Positions 32,862 to 43,800 of a stretch of 64,000 nucleotides of DNA are shown piece after piece (position 1 is the first letter of the stretch; every line of letters begins with the position of its first letter). This DNA is from Schistosoma haematobium. Lineage: Eukaryota; Platyhelminthes; Trematoda; Strigeidida; Schistosomatidae. The notes beneath the pieces are model-generated. The model saw only the letters and a program-made list of their open reading frames with translations. It had not been told where the DNA came from and searched no databases. Where the stretch lies: NCBI RefSeq assembly GCF_000699445.3, contig NC_067196.1, positions 31,640,616 to 31,704,615 of the forward strand, given 5' to 3'. Both the position numbers and the translations under genes were made by a program.

Positions 32862-33104
32862 ATTGAGATCATGAACCGATTGATGTTAGACCACCACCTT
32901 TGGAAACCTGGAGGCACTGGACGGCCGTTTCGTCCTATTGTGGGACTCCTCAGCAGTGCGAATCCACGATCCCGCTCGCAGGATTCAAACCCAGGGCCTT
33001 CGGTCTCGCGCGCGAACGCTTAACCAACTGGACCACTGAGCCGGCATCCAATGGTAATAGTGTCTAACGTCAAAACGTAATAATCTCCATAACCCCCATA
33101 CTAG
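32862..33104 (-). mobile_element. hammerhead SINE (405-bp family), 5'-truncated
   Basis: The minus strand reads A-box-like CCGGCTCAGTGGTCCAGTTG, B-box-like GGGTTTGAATCC, an intact hammerhead, then the tail. The right side abuts a short plus-strand tail scrap (about 33076-33104). Confidence 0.8.
32914..32959 (-). ncRNA. hammerhead ribozyme, consensus-perfect
   Basis: All parts are canonical. Stem I GCACTG pairs perfectly with CAGTGC. The core is CTGAGGA. Stem-loop II is GTCC-CACAATA-GGAC, followed by GAAA. Stem III is the self-complementary ACGGCCGT with no loop, and the cleavage triplet is GTC. This is type I topology within a SINE. A loopless stem III is typical of minimal retroelement hammerheads, which usually need dimeric RNA for efficient cleavage. 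Activity is inference; the fold is visible in the sequence. Confidence 0.85.
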
Positions 33105-35065
33105 TAATTTCATTTCAATTTACCAAGTAAGTGGTTAAGAGCTATTCATTCCAAATTATCGAAGTTTTATTAGTCATGAATCAGCCCATTATCAAACCGA
33201 TTTCCTCTTTCATCACATCGAAAACTATGTGGCTGAACATAATAATAATAACAATAATAGTACTAAATGGATTAGTTCTATGAACTAAAGATTATTTCTA
33301 GTGTGTTTTATGGCTATCTTCAAGAGTTTTTACTTTTACAACTTTCATGTTAATTTTGTATGTCGATATATCATTTCACCATTAAAAAAATCTTGTTTAT
33401 CAATTACTTTTGATGTTTTTTAAAAGTCACTTTCATTAATAACTCGCTCTCGTAAGAATTTATTAGTGTAAAATATCACTATTTATCATTGTGTTTGTAA
33501 CTGAAGCAGCCAAAACGTGTTCATTTTGAACAATAAAACCTTTGTATATTAAATTTATAAGTTTTTGCACTGATATTATGATCCTAGAACTAACTACAAG
33601 ATATTATTTAGTTGCTTAGATGATATAAGAGTTGTCCCATGTAAATCAACATTTGCATATAAAATAACTGACTCATTGTACTGTTTTCTAAGTAATTTAA
33701 CAAGATTCGATTGACATCACATTATAATAAACATAAACGGATATTAATATCAAACAGCTAATACATAGTTGTTTTAAAGCTCATCTAACCATTAACTACT
33801 AACTAGTAACATCGAAAATAGAATATTACTGGATAAATTCTGTATTGTTTCTAGATGAATCGATCATTATATTGAGCATTAAAATTATAGTCTCTAGTTC
33901 AAATATAACGAATGATTTTCACTTCCTACCTAACTTCTATCTTACACTAAAATCATAGTTTTGAAAATAACAAATGAAAAATATATGTAAACTGGTAGGT
34001 ATGACTGTAAACTGTTTAGTTAATGAGATGTTAGAAATCATGACAAAGGAATTTAGAATCAATTTTTAGCAATTACCACTTTCTGAATAAGCGAATAAAT
34101 TAATTCAGTTGAAAGAGTTTACAAATTCTAATCAGTTTAACCCCAGTTCAAGCTCTAAGCAGTCTTAGCTCTCTAGTAAAAGAAAAACATTTTTATTCAG
34201 GTTAAAAGGTATCTAATACTTTCAGGAATTTCCAGTGAAACGATTTTAGAGATCAATTAATACTCTGTATACCCAATATCACTCTGTTCACTGTTATTAG
34301 CATTAGAAATCTGCACAAAACGAACAGAGAAACCGTCTTCATAATACAATCCACTTGAAAATACGAGAGAAAAATACAGTAATCAGTATATAAAAAAAGA
34401 GTGATAAACTAGCACAGGGAAATATTTTTCACTAAGACATCAATTAAGAATATCTTGGTTGAAGAAATTGATCCAGCTAAGCGGAAATTCAAATTCAAAT
34501 GGAAATAAGAGAACACAATTGTAATTGATATATACAGATCTACATATTCTACAATAATTTTTTTCTATTTTACATAACATGAAAACGGAATAGGTTCTGT
34601 AAAGTTGATATATCCTGTTGAAAAAGAAAACAAGGATATAATGGTAATATTAATCTGTCTAAAATAAGGTAGTTTATCGTAACTGTGTAATCAAAAATTT
34701 ATGTTGCATCAATACATGCTATTTATAAACATATTATAAGTAATACTGAAAACAGTGATGATTATGGTTCACTAAATATTTATTATACTGAATAATATAA
34801 ATATGTTTTTGATTTATATCAATATTATCTCCACATACTATATTGTATGAAAGCATAAATTTCAAGTGTATTAACCGATCAAGTATGTATCTATGGAGAG
34901 AAATAGGTTAAATTATAAGCTTAAAGAATTTTCATTTGAATAAAGGTAATTGATTTTTCATTCAGATTGTGTTACAGTGTACTTTAAATATTTTACAAAT
35001 GTTTGGAAATAGTTCGGTTCTCTTTGGTTAGCATCATTTAGAATAAAATACAAAATAAATAAACA
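33105..35065. other. AT-rich non-coding DNA
   Basis: Short AATA-type microsatellite at about 33236-33260. Nothing else recognised. Confidence 0.5.
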
Positions 35066-35460
35066 TATTGATATCATGAATGGATCGATGTTAGGCCACC
35101 TGGGAAAACCTGGAAGTACTGGACAGTCGTTTCGTCCTAGTATGGGACTCCTCAGCAGCGCGCATCCACGATCCCGCACCCCGCAAGATTCGAACACAGG
35201 ACCTTCGGACTCACGTGCAAACGCTTAACCTCTAGACCAATAAGCCGGCATCCAACGGTGTTAATGTCCAACTTCAATCAATCCACAATATTGCCCAACC
35301 GTCCACCATTGTATTCAGTGAGTGACTGCCTCATAATGGACACGGTTGAACTCCATTAGAACTCCAGGAAATACCTCTAGAAGCCAGTTACTAGTGAGCA
35401 CATGATAATTATCAGTACAAGATATCAATTTAAACTCAACAATCTCCACAACCCTGTTTC
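35066..35460 (-). mobile_element. hammerhead SINE (405-bp family)
   Basis: A minus copy with most of the 5' block (AGTAACTGGCTTCTAGAGG on the minus strand), tRNA-like boxes, hammerhead and tail. A plus-strand tail scrap (CAACAATCTCCACAACC) follows at about 35437-35455. The 79-codon minus frame is a shadow. Confidence 0.75.
35116..35161 (-). ncRNA. hammerhead ribozyme in SINE, core intact, weak helices
   Basis: CTGAGGA, stem II GTCC...GGAC, GAAA and GTC are intact. Stem I GCGCTG/CAGTAC has one mismatch and one wobble pair, and stem III is ACGACTGT. Confidence 0.65.
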
Positions 35461-37535
35461 GGGAATAAATATATTTTATCTTTATAAAGACAGGATGTTA
35501 AAAATTTGTTATTTAAAGTCTAGAAGTAATTATATATTTATATTTATCATGAAAACTCTTACTAAGCAAATTAAATAATGAAAGAACTTGATTATTTACA
35601 AGACTTTCCCATTACCCTACATGATTATTTTGTTGAAGAATCAAAACTAAATTGTAATAAGTCAATATCTGATTGCCATACTTGCATTGAATTTCACTGA
35701 TTATTGTGGTAATAAAGCAGTTAGACATACTACTGTATCTGAGACACAAATACACATAAAAGTTACAATTAACTTGACCTTTTCAAAAGACCAATAAAAA
35801 CAGTATTACTTCATAAAGTTACTTTCTGGACACTTAAGCAAATACATTATTTAGATTTTGCTTAGCCTGAGTTTCTTTAAATCTGTGAAGTATAAATATA
35901 ATTTAACTTATAAATACTTCAGGCCTTTATAATGCATCAGTAGTGACGAACGACTATGTCACAGTGAAGCAGATGTAGAATGCATAGAGATGTAACAAGT
36001 CGAATAAATCAAAGCGATTCAAACTTTAACATTACCAGTACAAAGTGAGGTTAAAATACATGAAATTAGTAAGTGAAGAATAAATGACTAAAGAATAATG
36101 TTACAAATTAGGTGCGAGATAAAGGCTTCGATGTGTTTGTTACACGAAAACCAATTTCGAACTCTCACTTTAGAATTGATGTAAAAAAACATAGTTCAAA
36201 TTGACAAACACTAACGGCAATATTAGTAATGTAATCTTCTGAAAATCTTAGTATAACTTTTTCCAGGTATGCTACACAGATTACAATTATTCCAATTGAT
36301 TCACGATCAAAGTTTTATAAGTCTAAGTCTTATTTACTAAGCACTCTACCAAGAATCATATTACTAATTAATCAGTCGTTTCATCACAATAAAGCTGCAG
36401 ATCTCTTATGTTTTTCACTTTCAGAAACCGTAACTTAAAGTCATAAGAAAGAGAGATAGCTGAAATGTCCTCCGAGACCGTAATTAGCGTTCCAAAAATT
36501 TATCGTATATCATATACATAACGCCATTAAATCTAAACTTTAGTTTTTGCTTCACATTGCTAATACGTTTCCGTACAAAATTCTAAACAACTTGTCTTCC
36601 ATAAGCTTGTTGGATTTTATTTAAAACTTTTCTAATCAAACCTCTCTTCTTGTTCTCTTGAAATTAATTAAGTAAACCAGATATATGGAAATTCAGAGCA
36701 TATTGTGAACTGATGATAAATTTAATAGTATTTCTAACCAGCCAGTAGTTAGATAGTTCATTTTAATGTAACTCCTTATAGATTTTAAGTGACAAATACA
36801 CTAAGCTGCTACCTCTTTTGTATGAAATTAATTAGCCACGTAAACTTGTTGTAGGGGTTCTTCTAGAATTAATCTCACCTAAAATATATATTCGATAATT
36901 TCAGATTTTGTTGAGAAAGACTTTACACCCTGTTTCAACACAACAATATTATTAACATCTCGGATAAATAGTCAACTTCTTTACCCTGGGTGAAACCTAT
37001 GTCCTAGATTTCAAAAATTATTTGTATTATTCATACTTATTTGAGTAAATACACCACAATAAGTTGCGTATGCGTTTAATTCATCGTCCTATCTGACCAA
37101 GATAATTTCTCAAATAATTCAGGTTATAAATTTCATTATTTATACATATTTGACCTTATACCTAACGATATTATCTTAATTTATCAATCACTTTAAAGTT
37201 TGATCACTAATTAAGCAGGAAATATCTAGAAGAACACTTTAGTTTAACTATGGTAATAGGTTCTTAGTTGACCTCTAATTACCACAAGTTAATTTGACAG
37301 CTAAGATTTTACATTTGTAATTCGATTAGATTTATAAGTAAGAAAAACATATAGCTTTATTAGCTAATTGAATAGTTCATGAAGATATGTTTATTTTGAG
37401 ATATCTTTTAATATGCACTAATTTCAGCTGGGAAACAATTGACAATTATTCAGTCAGTGAGTAGTGACATATATTTTTCGTCTTGTAGATGATTGAGTTC
37501 GACTGATCAAATTGTAATGTGGTCACTAGTCTGAC
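35461..37535. other. AT-rich non-coding DNA
   Basis: Nothing recognisable over about 2 kb. Confidence 0.5.
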
Positions 37536-37750
37536 TAATTCAATTCTACTTGCACTATGCTGAGCTTCAAGGTGGTTAAACATAGTTGACAAGATACCAT
37601 GAACCTGGGTTTTGTGCTAGTTGCACCTCATCAGCAAGGAGTACTTCTCTTAGTTGGAGAAATGATTCTTTCCATAAGATTCAAAACGGTGTCATCTAGA
37701 ATAAAGGTCTGAGACGTTCCCACAGATCTATTTCGGCTACAATTGATAAT
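37536..37750 (-). mobile_element. relic of a third tRNA-like hammerhead SINE family
   Basis: The minus strand reads GTAGCCGAAATAGATCTGTG, then AACGTCTCAGACC (decayed A-box region), then a decayed B box, a hammerhead relic and the flank AACCACCTTGAAGCTCAGCA. I recognise this order from other schistosome SINEs. The 5' region differs from both SM-alpha and the 405-bp family. Confidence 0.5.
37597..37639 (-). ncRNA. hammerhead relic with G12 changed
   Basis: Core CTGATGA is intact and stem II GGTGC...GCAC folds. The GAAA segment reads AAAA, so the general base G12 is lost. Stem III is ACCCAGGT. Predicted inactive. Confidence 0.55.
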
Positions 37751-38482
37751 TCAACAGAACTAGATCATTGCTTCATCCTGATTTTGGTTTCTTCAACTTC
37801 GTTCACACACAAGTCATTTAGTTTAGTGTTACTAAATAACTTAGTTGACGGGACATAATTAAATAAGAGCTAAGCATTGTAGGTCGTTAGTGAATGAGGT
37901 ATATTTTTTTAGACTCCATATTTCGATCCATGAAATAATAATAATATCAAATCAACTAGCTCAAACCTTCTAATCACTTATGAATTGAAACATCAAATTA
38001 CATAAAAACCTAAATAGTGACGTTTTTTTGTTAAATAATAATTCTTTGTATTCACATGCCTTACTTCCTTTATTTATGATCGAAAGCTCCGTAAAATGTA
38101 AGATTCTGGGGATAGTCAACATATTTGTTATCAATTTACGTATTACTGAAAAAAATCCCGAACATCGTTTTAATTCACTTGTTTGTACAGCTTCATTTAC
38201 TCGTCTTTGAGTTATAATTTAAATGTTAAGTATAGTGATAATATTTGCTTGGCAGCTGAAAAGTGATAGATGAAGAGCGGATAAAACCTGTAATCCACTA
38301 GTTGACAATCGAATGACTTAACGTAATAACTTACTTATAATTTCATACTTCATCATAACCCGAAAACAAGATATTTAAACTGTTCAATAGTTTCAAGCTG
38401 AAATGAAACAAAAGTGTCAAATCCCACTAGTTCTTTAGATTAAATAAATCCTTCACATAACCGTCTAACTTATATTTAGTTA
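37751..38482. other. AT-rich non-coding DNA
   Basis: Nothing recognisable. Confidence 0.5.
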
Positions 38483-38866
38483 TCAGAAGGGGTTTTGTGG
38501 CGATCATAAGTCAATTGAAGCTACACCACTATGAAAAACCTGGAAGCACTGGACGGCCGTTTCGCCTTAGTACGAGACACTCAGCAGCGCTCAAACGCGA
38601 CACCGCCCCCTGTGAAATTCGAACCCAGAACCTATCAGTCTCACGCACGAGCACCTAACCATTAGACCACTGAGCCAGCATCCAATGGTGTTAATGCCTA
38701 ACTTCAACCATTCCACGAAATTGCACCACCGTACACCATTGTCTTCAGTGAGCTGATATCTCACAACAGATCTGGTTGAACTCCACTGGTAACGGCTTCT
38801 CACCAGAACTTCAGGAATTTCTCTTGAAGTCAGTCACTAATGAGCAGATGATTATTATCCGAAGGG
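38483..38866 (-). mobile_element. hammerhead SINE (405-bp family), minus member of an inverted pair
   Basis: A full-length minus copy from the 5' block (CATTAGTGACTGACTTCAAG on the minus strand) to the tail at 38483. Its hammerhead (about 38545-38595) has lost G8 and A9 (CTGAGTG) and is inactive. It abuts a plus fragment at 38867. Confidence 0.8.
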
Positions 38867-38972
38867 GTGCGCACTGCTGAGGAGTCCCATACTAGGACGA
38901 AGCGGCCGTCCAGTGCTTCCAGGTTTTCCATAGTGGTCTAGCTTCAATTGACTCATGATTTGAACTACTGAA
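38867..38972 (+). mobile_element. 3' third of hammerhead SINE (405-bp family), plus member
   Basis: It starts four bases before the 5' strand of the hammerhead stem I and runs through the ribozyme to the tail (GACTCATGATTTGAACTACT). Confidence 0.75.
38871..38916 (+). ncRNA. hammerhead ribozyme in SINE, near-perfect
   Basis: Stem I GCACTG/CAGTGC is perfect, with core CTGAGGA, stem II GTCC-CATACTA-GGAC and triplet GTC. The only change is GAAG for GAAA, turning the A15.1-U16.1 pair into a G-U wobble. Confidence 0.75.
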
Positions 38973-39657
38973 ATTATATTTAATTATCTACTGGTATTTA
39001 AAACATTTTAAATCTACTTTTTTACCATTAAACAAATACAGTTTATTCATAATCATTATTATCGCCACCAAATAAACAAAGCTTTAAAAAAACATTATAT
39101 AGTAACGTAAACAAGTTTACATTTCTAATCCTCTTTATTATCATGAATTAATGTGTACATTATTATTTTGTTCTTTACTTCACATTGATAGTATCATTAT
39201 CATTATAATGTTATCATCATAACACTTGTTTTTCGAAATAGCATTTCCATTAAAATAAACAATTTAATAAAATATCTCTTCTCTAATTCTCATATTCACC
39301 AAATAAGCTATATCCTTTAGTTGTATACATTCATATATATACGTAAACGGTGAAAAAAGAGTACCAACTTAGCAAACAAATGATAGCCTCCTTTTTTCTG
39401 GTTATTTTTAGAATTTCCAAGTACCATGCCAAAATTCCAATTAGTATCATTGGATTCGATATTTGGTAGGAAATTCAATTCTTCTTCACCCCTAGTAAAT
39501 TTACACAAAACTAGAAAAAAAAATATTCCAAAGGTAACAATGTGAATATAGGAAAGTTTAACTCATATTGATCTATCTGATATAATATCTATATGAAAAC
39601 TATAGATATATTGAAGTTTTATGGCAAAATTTAATTGATTTTTCAAGTATTATATAA
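38973..39657. other. AT-rich non-coding DNA
   Basis: Nothing recognisable. The 63-codon minus frame at 39317-39508 is unsupported. Confidence 0.5.
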
Positions 39658-39990
39658 TATCAGAAGGGTTTTTCAGGATATCACAGTAATTTCAATAGTT
39701 GAAGTCACGAGTCACTTGAAGATAGACCATTATGAAAAACCTGGAAGCACTGAACGGCCGTTTCATTTTATTATGGGACTTTTCAGCAGTGTACCTCCAC
39801 GATCCCGTCTCGCGAGATTTGAACCCAGGACCTATCAATCTCGTGCGCAAGCGCTTAACCTCTAAAGCACTGAGCTTGCCGGCATCTAACAGTGTTTATG
39901 TTTAACTTCAGGCATCCAGCCGTCCACTGCTTCCAGGTTTTTCATGATGATCTAGCTTCAGTTGACTCATGATCTCAATCATTGAAATTA
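39658..39990. mobile_element. inverted pair of hammerhead SINE fragments
   Basis: A minus copy (39658-39908) contains tRNA-like boxes and a dead hammerhead (39746-39791; core CTGAAAA, G8 to A). It is joined head-inward to a plus tail fragment (39909-39990) that starts inside the ribozyme 3' strand (CGTCCACTGCTTCCAGG). The 76-codon plus frame here is a shadow. Confidence 0.7.
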
Positions 39991-40917
39991 TTATATTATA
40001 TATCCAATAAATTTTACCATTATTATTTCTTTTTTATATTCAGACGGTTAAGACACTATTATTCTTGTACAGAATATTGTTTCATATGTTTTGCTTTATG
40101 TGCTTTCATGAATGTGTACACAAGTGTAATGCTTCGTTTTGTGTTTCATAATAAAGAAAAATGGTTCTAATAGGCATAATGTCAAAATTTTGGATTACCT
40201 CGTAAACTTATTTTCTCATCAAATAAACTTGGATGTGTAAAATTATTTGTTGTTTTGAATCAATTTTCATTGTAAAAATTTATAATTGATAAAGTTTAAT
40301 TCTATCCAACACGTTTATGGATGAAATATATCTCGATAAGCGTGTGTTACCTATTTGTTCGAAACAGGCGGTTCATAATTATTGCAGCTAAATAATTAAT
40401 TTGATAAAATACTGAAGTAAAAAAACAACTTATAATTGGCTCAAGGATTTGAATACCATTTGCATTCCATTACAGCTATTAATCATGCACAAAATATTTA
40501 GCGAAGATAACACAATTATAGACAATATGAGAAGAAAACTAACAAATAAGGAATGAAAATGTAGGTTATCAGACAACCCATTATGTTTCGGATTAATTTA
40601 TCAAATTAATATTATCTTAAAATTGGAGACTAAATAGCTATAAGATGAGCAAAACCTTATTCCCAATTATATTTCGATGTCAAATGAAGTTATTATTACA
40701 ATAATAATACTTTCGGTCCACTATACATTCATTCGTAAATTCACTCTGCTCGATAAGAAACTGTTAACTATCTCTATACACTTGATCAGCAGTAAGGAAC
40801 ACTTTACTAAAATATTCCGATAAAGCTTCGGCTTTTACAACATCATTTTTGCCAATAGCAACAACTATTATTTAGAACAATACATGTAAGCGAACTACTG
40901 TTTTCATTTATTATTTC
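39991..40917. other. AT-rich non-coding DNA
   Basis: Nothing recognisable. The 62-codon plus frame at 39982-40170 is unsupported. Confidence 0.5.
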
Positions 40918-41425
40918 AACTTTTATTTAGCCAAAAGTGATATGGTTCCACCATTTCTCTGGGATTTCCTCTTTACATATGAGAACAATATTTTCGGGCT
41001 ATTTTCACAATTTTCAACCAATTGCTTTTCAAATCAATGTCTAGTCATACTTACCAAATCTTTTCAAGCATTCCTAGTCTTACAATATGTGAATACGTAC
41101 TGTTCACAGCACGTACAGAAAAACATACTCCAATTATTCTTCCTATGTCCAAAAAGTTTCTCGACTTGTTTGGTTATTCATGATAGGCAGTCACTAAGTC
41201 TGAGTGGTACCAAGCATAGTAGAAACGGGGGCATAACTAAGCTAGGTGTACCTTCAAATATTGATCACGCTTCTTTAACTGGTGGAGCAGTATTTACTGA
41301 CAATTGCGTTGCTGCAGCAAACTCTTGTATGACTGTTACGGTCGCTCTCCATAAATTTGTGAGAGGTCGAACCCGATAGTATATTGTGTCACAAGTCTCA
41401 AACATGAATGAAAAAAACAGTATAA
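40918..41425 (-). mobile_element. non-LTR retrotransposon relic (endonuclease-RT linker)
   Basis: A single minus frame reads GTPSLVMPPFLLCL, KNNWSMFFCTCCEQYVFTYC and FEKQLVENCENSPKILFSYV, then KRKSQRNGGTISLL. This is the linker pattern before the RT domain in CR1/jockey-type elements (C..YL.YC..RN......RR.FE..L..NCK.NPK.LFSYV). Three in-frame TGA codons and a terminal TAA interrupt it. The 145-codon plus frame at 40942-41379 is its antisense shadow. Confidence 0.7.
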
Positions 41426-41799
41426 TCGCTATTTGTTGACATTGAGAGAATATTAACTTAGGGAATACCCTCAACCGCATGGGTGATTACTAAGTCTAAC
41501 ACAAAAGATCCTTGGCCTGAACCGAAGTGTGTGGGTTCGGATGCGTGCAGTACTAAAGCATGCCCCATCTCCGTCATCACGATCCTTTTATCAAACTTTT
41601 TTACACCCTGCAGTATCCATCTCTGTCGAACTAATATTCGGTGTGGTGGAATCTAATATCAAAGATTTGTGATTTTTACACCACAGCTGGATTAAAATGA
41701 AGTAATCGACTGAGCAGATTGGACTACAATACATAATAACCAATGCAACGGAAATAAAACACTGAAAATCCTCGCACAGCATTTCGTTGCACACTACAT
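41426..41799. other. unassigned DNA between two retrotransposon relics
   Basis: A GC-richer patch at 41500-41590 is unidentified. The 67-codon minus frame at 41591-41794 is unsupported. Confidence 0.45.
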
Positions 41800-41809
41800 A
41801 CTTAATTAA

Positions 41810-42560
41810 TTACTTACGCTTATTACTCCTCGTGAAGGAGCATAGACCGCTCACAAACACCCTCCATCCACTCCTGTCCTGGGCAATCCTTTCCAGCTCT
41901 TTCCAGATGCCAATCATTCTTTTCATATCTGCCTCCATTTCCCGACATAATATGTTCTTTGACCTTCCTCTTTTCCGCTTCCCTTCACGATTCCAAGTTA
42001 GGGCTCGCCTCGTGATGCAGTTTGTCGATTTGCGTAGTGTATGTCCTATCCATTTCCATCATCCTTTCCTATTTTCCTCTTCAGCTGGAAGCTCGTTTGT
42101 TCTTTCCCACAAAAGGCTGTTGCTGATCGCATCCGGCCAGTCGATGTTGAGTATCTTGTGTAGACAACTATTTATAAATACTTGTACCTTCTTGATGATG
42201 GTTGTAGTAGTTCTACAAGTTTCAGCTCCGTACAGTAGGACTGTCTTGACGTTCGTATTGAAGATTGTGACTTTGATATTGGTTGAAAGTTGTTTTGAGT
42301 TCCAAATGTTCTTCAGTTTTAGGAACGCGAGTGTTGATTTGCCAGTCCTCACCTTTACATCTGCATCTGATCCTCCTTGTTCATCGATGATGCCTCCCAG
42401 GTACGTGAAGGATTCTACATCTTCCAGAGTTTTGCCATCAAGTGTGGTTGGGTTGGTGTACTTCGTGTTGTATTTGAGGACCTTTGTTTTCCCCTTGTGA
42501 ATTTTGAAGCCTGCTGTGATGCATAGGCTTATGATGATGCTTTTTGCGGCCCAGAACCTC
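41810..42560 (-). pseudogene. C-terminal RT/thumb region of the SR2-like element
   Basis: The frame reads HKGKTKVLKYNTKYTNPT, ESFTYLGGIIDEQGGSDADV and NIWNSKQLSTNIKVTIFNTN, then LLYGAETCRTT and CLHKILNIDWPDAISNSLLW. A frameshift after PAEEENRKG moves it to a frame reading [20 protein letters not shown] and [16 protein letters not shown], ending near 41810. This is the segment after the catalytic motif in RTE-clade reverse transcriptases. Confidence 0.8.
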
Positions 42561-42596
42561 CTGACACGTTAAAGTTAATACTTCTTTGATACCTTT

Positions 42597-42785
42597 TCAC
42601 TTGTCCTCCATGGCAGTTTCTTCTTCCTTCAGTAGATCCTGTAAGGCTTGGAACCTGTTGTTGCTAATTATTCTGAATTCTTTGAGTTTGTTAGTATCTC
42701 GAAGGAAGGCTGTATTGAACCTTTGCAATGCTGCTCCCTCAGATTTCCAGTGATTCTTTAGCTTCAGTTTCATCTTGGCCACCAC
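42597..42785 (-). pseudogene. SR2-like element: endonuclease-RT linker
   Basis: VAKMKLKLKNHWKSEGAALQ and RFNTAFLRDTNKLKEFRI, then RFQALQDLLKEEETAMED, followed by a stop (TAA replacing a sense codon). It belongs to the element at 41800-43800. It lies 20 nt after the end of the endonuclease frame and in a different frame from it, so a small frameshift separates the two. Confidence 0.75.
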
Positions 42786-42805
42786 CCGGTGATGATCTGA
42801 GGCTG

Positions 42806-43594
42806 TCAGCTCCTTTCCTGGTTCTCACATCTTCCATTATCCTTCAGAAGTTTTTTATTGATACCAATATGATCTATCTGGTTCTCTGTGATGTGGTCTG
42901 GTGAGATCCATGTAGCTTTGTGTATACGTTTGTGTGGAAATATTGTGCCGCCTATGACCAATTTGTTGAATGCACATAGATTTACAAATCTTTCCCCATT
43001 TTCGTTTCTTTCTCCAAGTCCATGTCGTCCCATGATCTGCTCGTACCCGTTGTTATCCATTCCGACTTCGGGGTCTGGATCTCCTATCAGAATGGTGAGG
43101 TCTTTTCTTGAGCACTTCACTATGATTGATTGCCGCCTCTCATAGAATTGATCTTTATTGTCGTCGTTGCTATCAATGTTGGGTCCATAACGTTGGATAA
43201 TATTCATTGTAATTCCCTCCTTCTTTGTTATGAATGATGCTTTTATGATTCTGGATTCATGAGATTCCCACCCTACAAGGCCATTCCGTGCGTCTTTGAA
43301 CAGCACTGGAGCGACCCCCTGAGTGTGTAGAGCATTTTCCTCTTCCTGACCGGAGTATAGCAGCATCTCTCCCGTATTTGGCCTTTGTTGTCCAGCTTGG
43401 GTCCAATGGATTTCGCTGATCCCCAGTACTGCCAAATTGTATCTCCTCATTTCCATTGCTATCTCACTGGTCTTCCCAGTCTCCCAAATCGTCCGGACGT
43501 TCCATGTACCTATAAAAATTGTTGCTCTGGTTGTTAGAAGGAGCATCGGCCTCTTGACTTCCGAAGGAACTCGGCTTTCACCACGAGGCGTCAT
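42806..43594 (-). pseudogene. SR2-like element: apurinic-type endonuclease domain
   Basis: This 262-codon open frame is a strand-nicking endonuclease used in target-primed insertion. It shows the entry motif GTWNVRTIWETGKTSEIAME, the metal-binding Glu in LGISEIHWTQAGQQR, and the C-terminal NQIDHIGINKKL. In the central motif the usual GDFNA-type sequence reads GDPDPEVG, and SDH near the C-terminus (expected in the linker) is displaced by the frameshift near 42800. It is unusually open compared with the other relics, but the changed Asp-Phe-Asn motif and the missing RT palm mean it cannot be autonomous. Confidence 0.8.
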
Positions 43595-43800
43595 AACTCC
43601 TCTAAATGAAGACCTTCTAACTCCCAGGGCAGAGTTTAAATGGTTTAAATTGTTTTTTCTGGTTAGCGTTTTTTTTAGCGAGTTAGTTTTCTACGGGATG
43701 GGGTCGCTAACTCCATGTCCAACCCCCCTCCTTTGCCTGGGATTGGGACCGGCAGTAACTCTATAAGAGCTACAGGCAGAATTAGTGAACTAGCTGCAAC

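Larger units (their letters stand above)
41800..43800 (-). mobile_element. SR2-like RTE non-LTR retrotransposon with deleted RT core
   Basis: Read on the minus strand: a 5' leader (about 43600-43800, with GTTACTGCCGGTCCCAATCC and CTAACTCGCTAAAAAA); an endonuclease frame (42806-43594); the linker (42597-42785); then a junction straight into the C-terminal third (41810-42540). About 2.0 kb remains, roughly half of a full-length SR2-type element by my recollection. The RT palm between the linker and GFKIHKGKTKVLKYNTKYTN is absent. Several plus-strand frames (43437-43766, 42888-43145, 41787-42500) are shadows. Confidence 0.85.

Noticed and set aside
40942..41379. 145-codon plus-strand frame
   Set aside because: It is antisense to the non-LTR linker relic. 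The minus strand carries the recognisable FEKQLVENCENSPKILFSYV pattern.
41787..42500. 237-codon plus-strand frame
   Set aside because: It is antisense to the C-terminal part of the SR2-like element, whose minus-strand translation matches the RTE pattern block by block.
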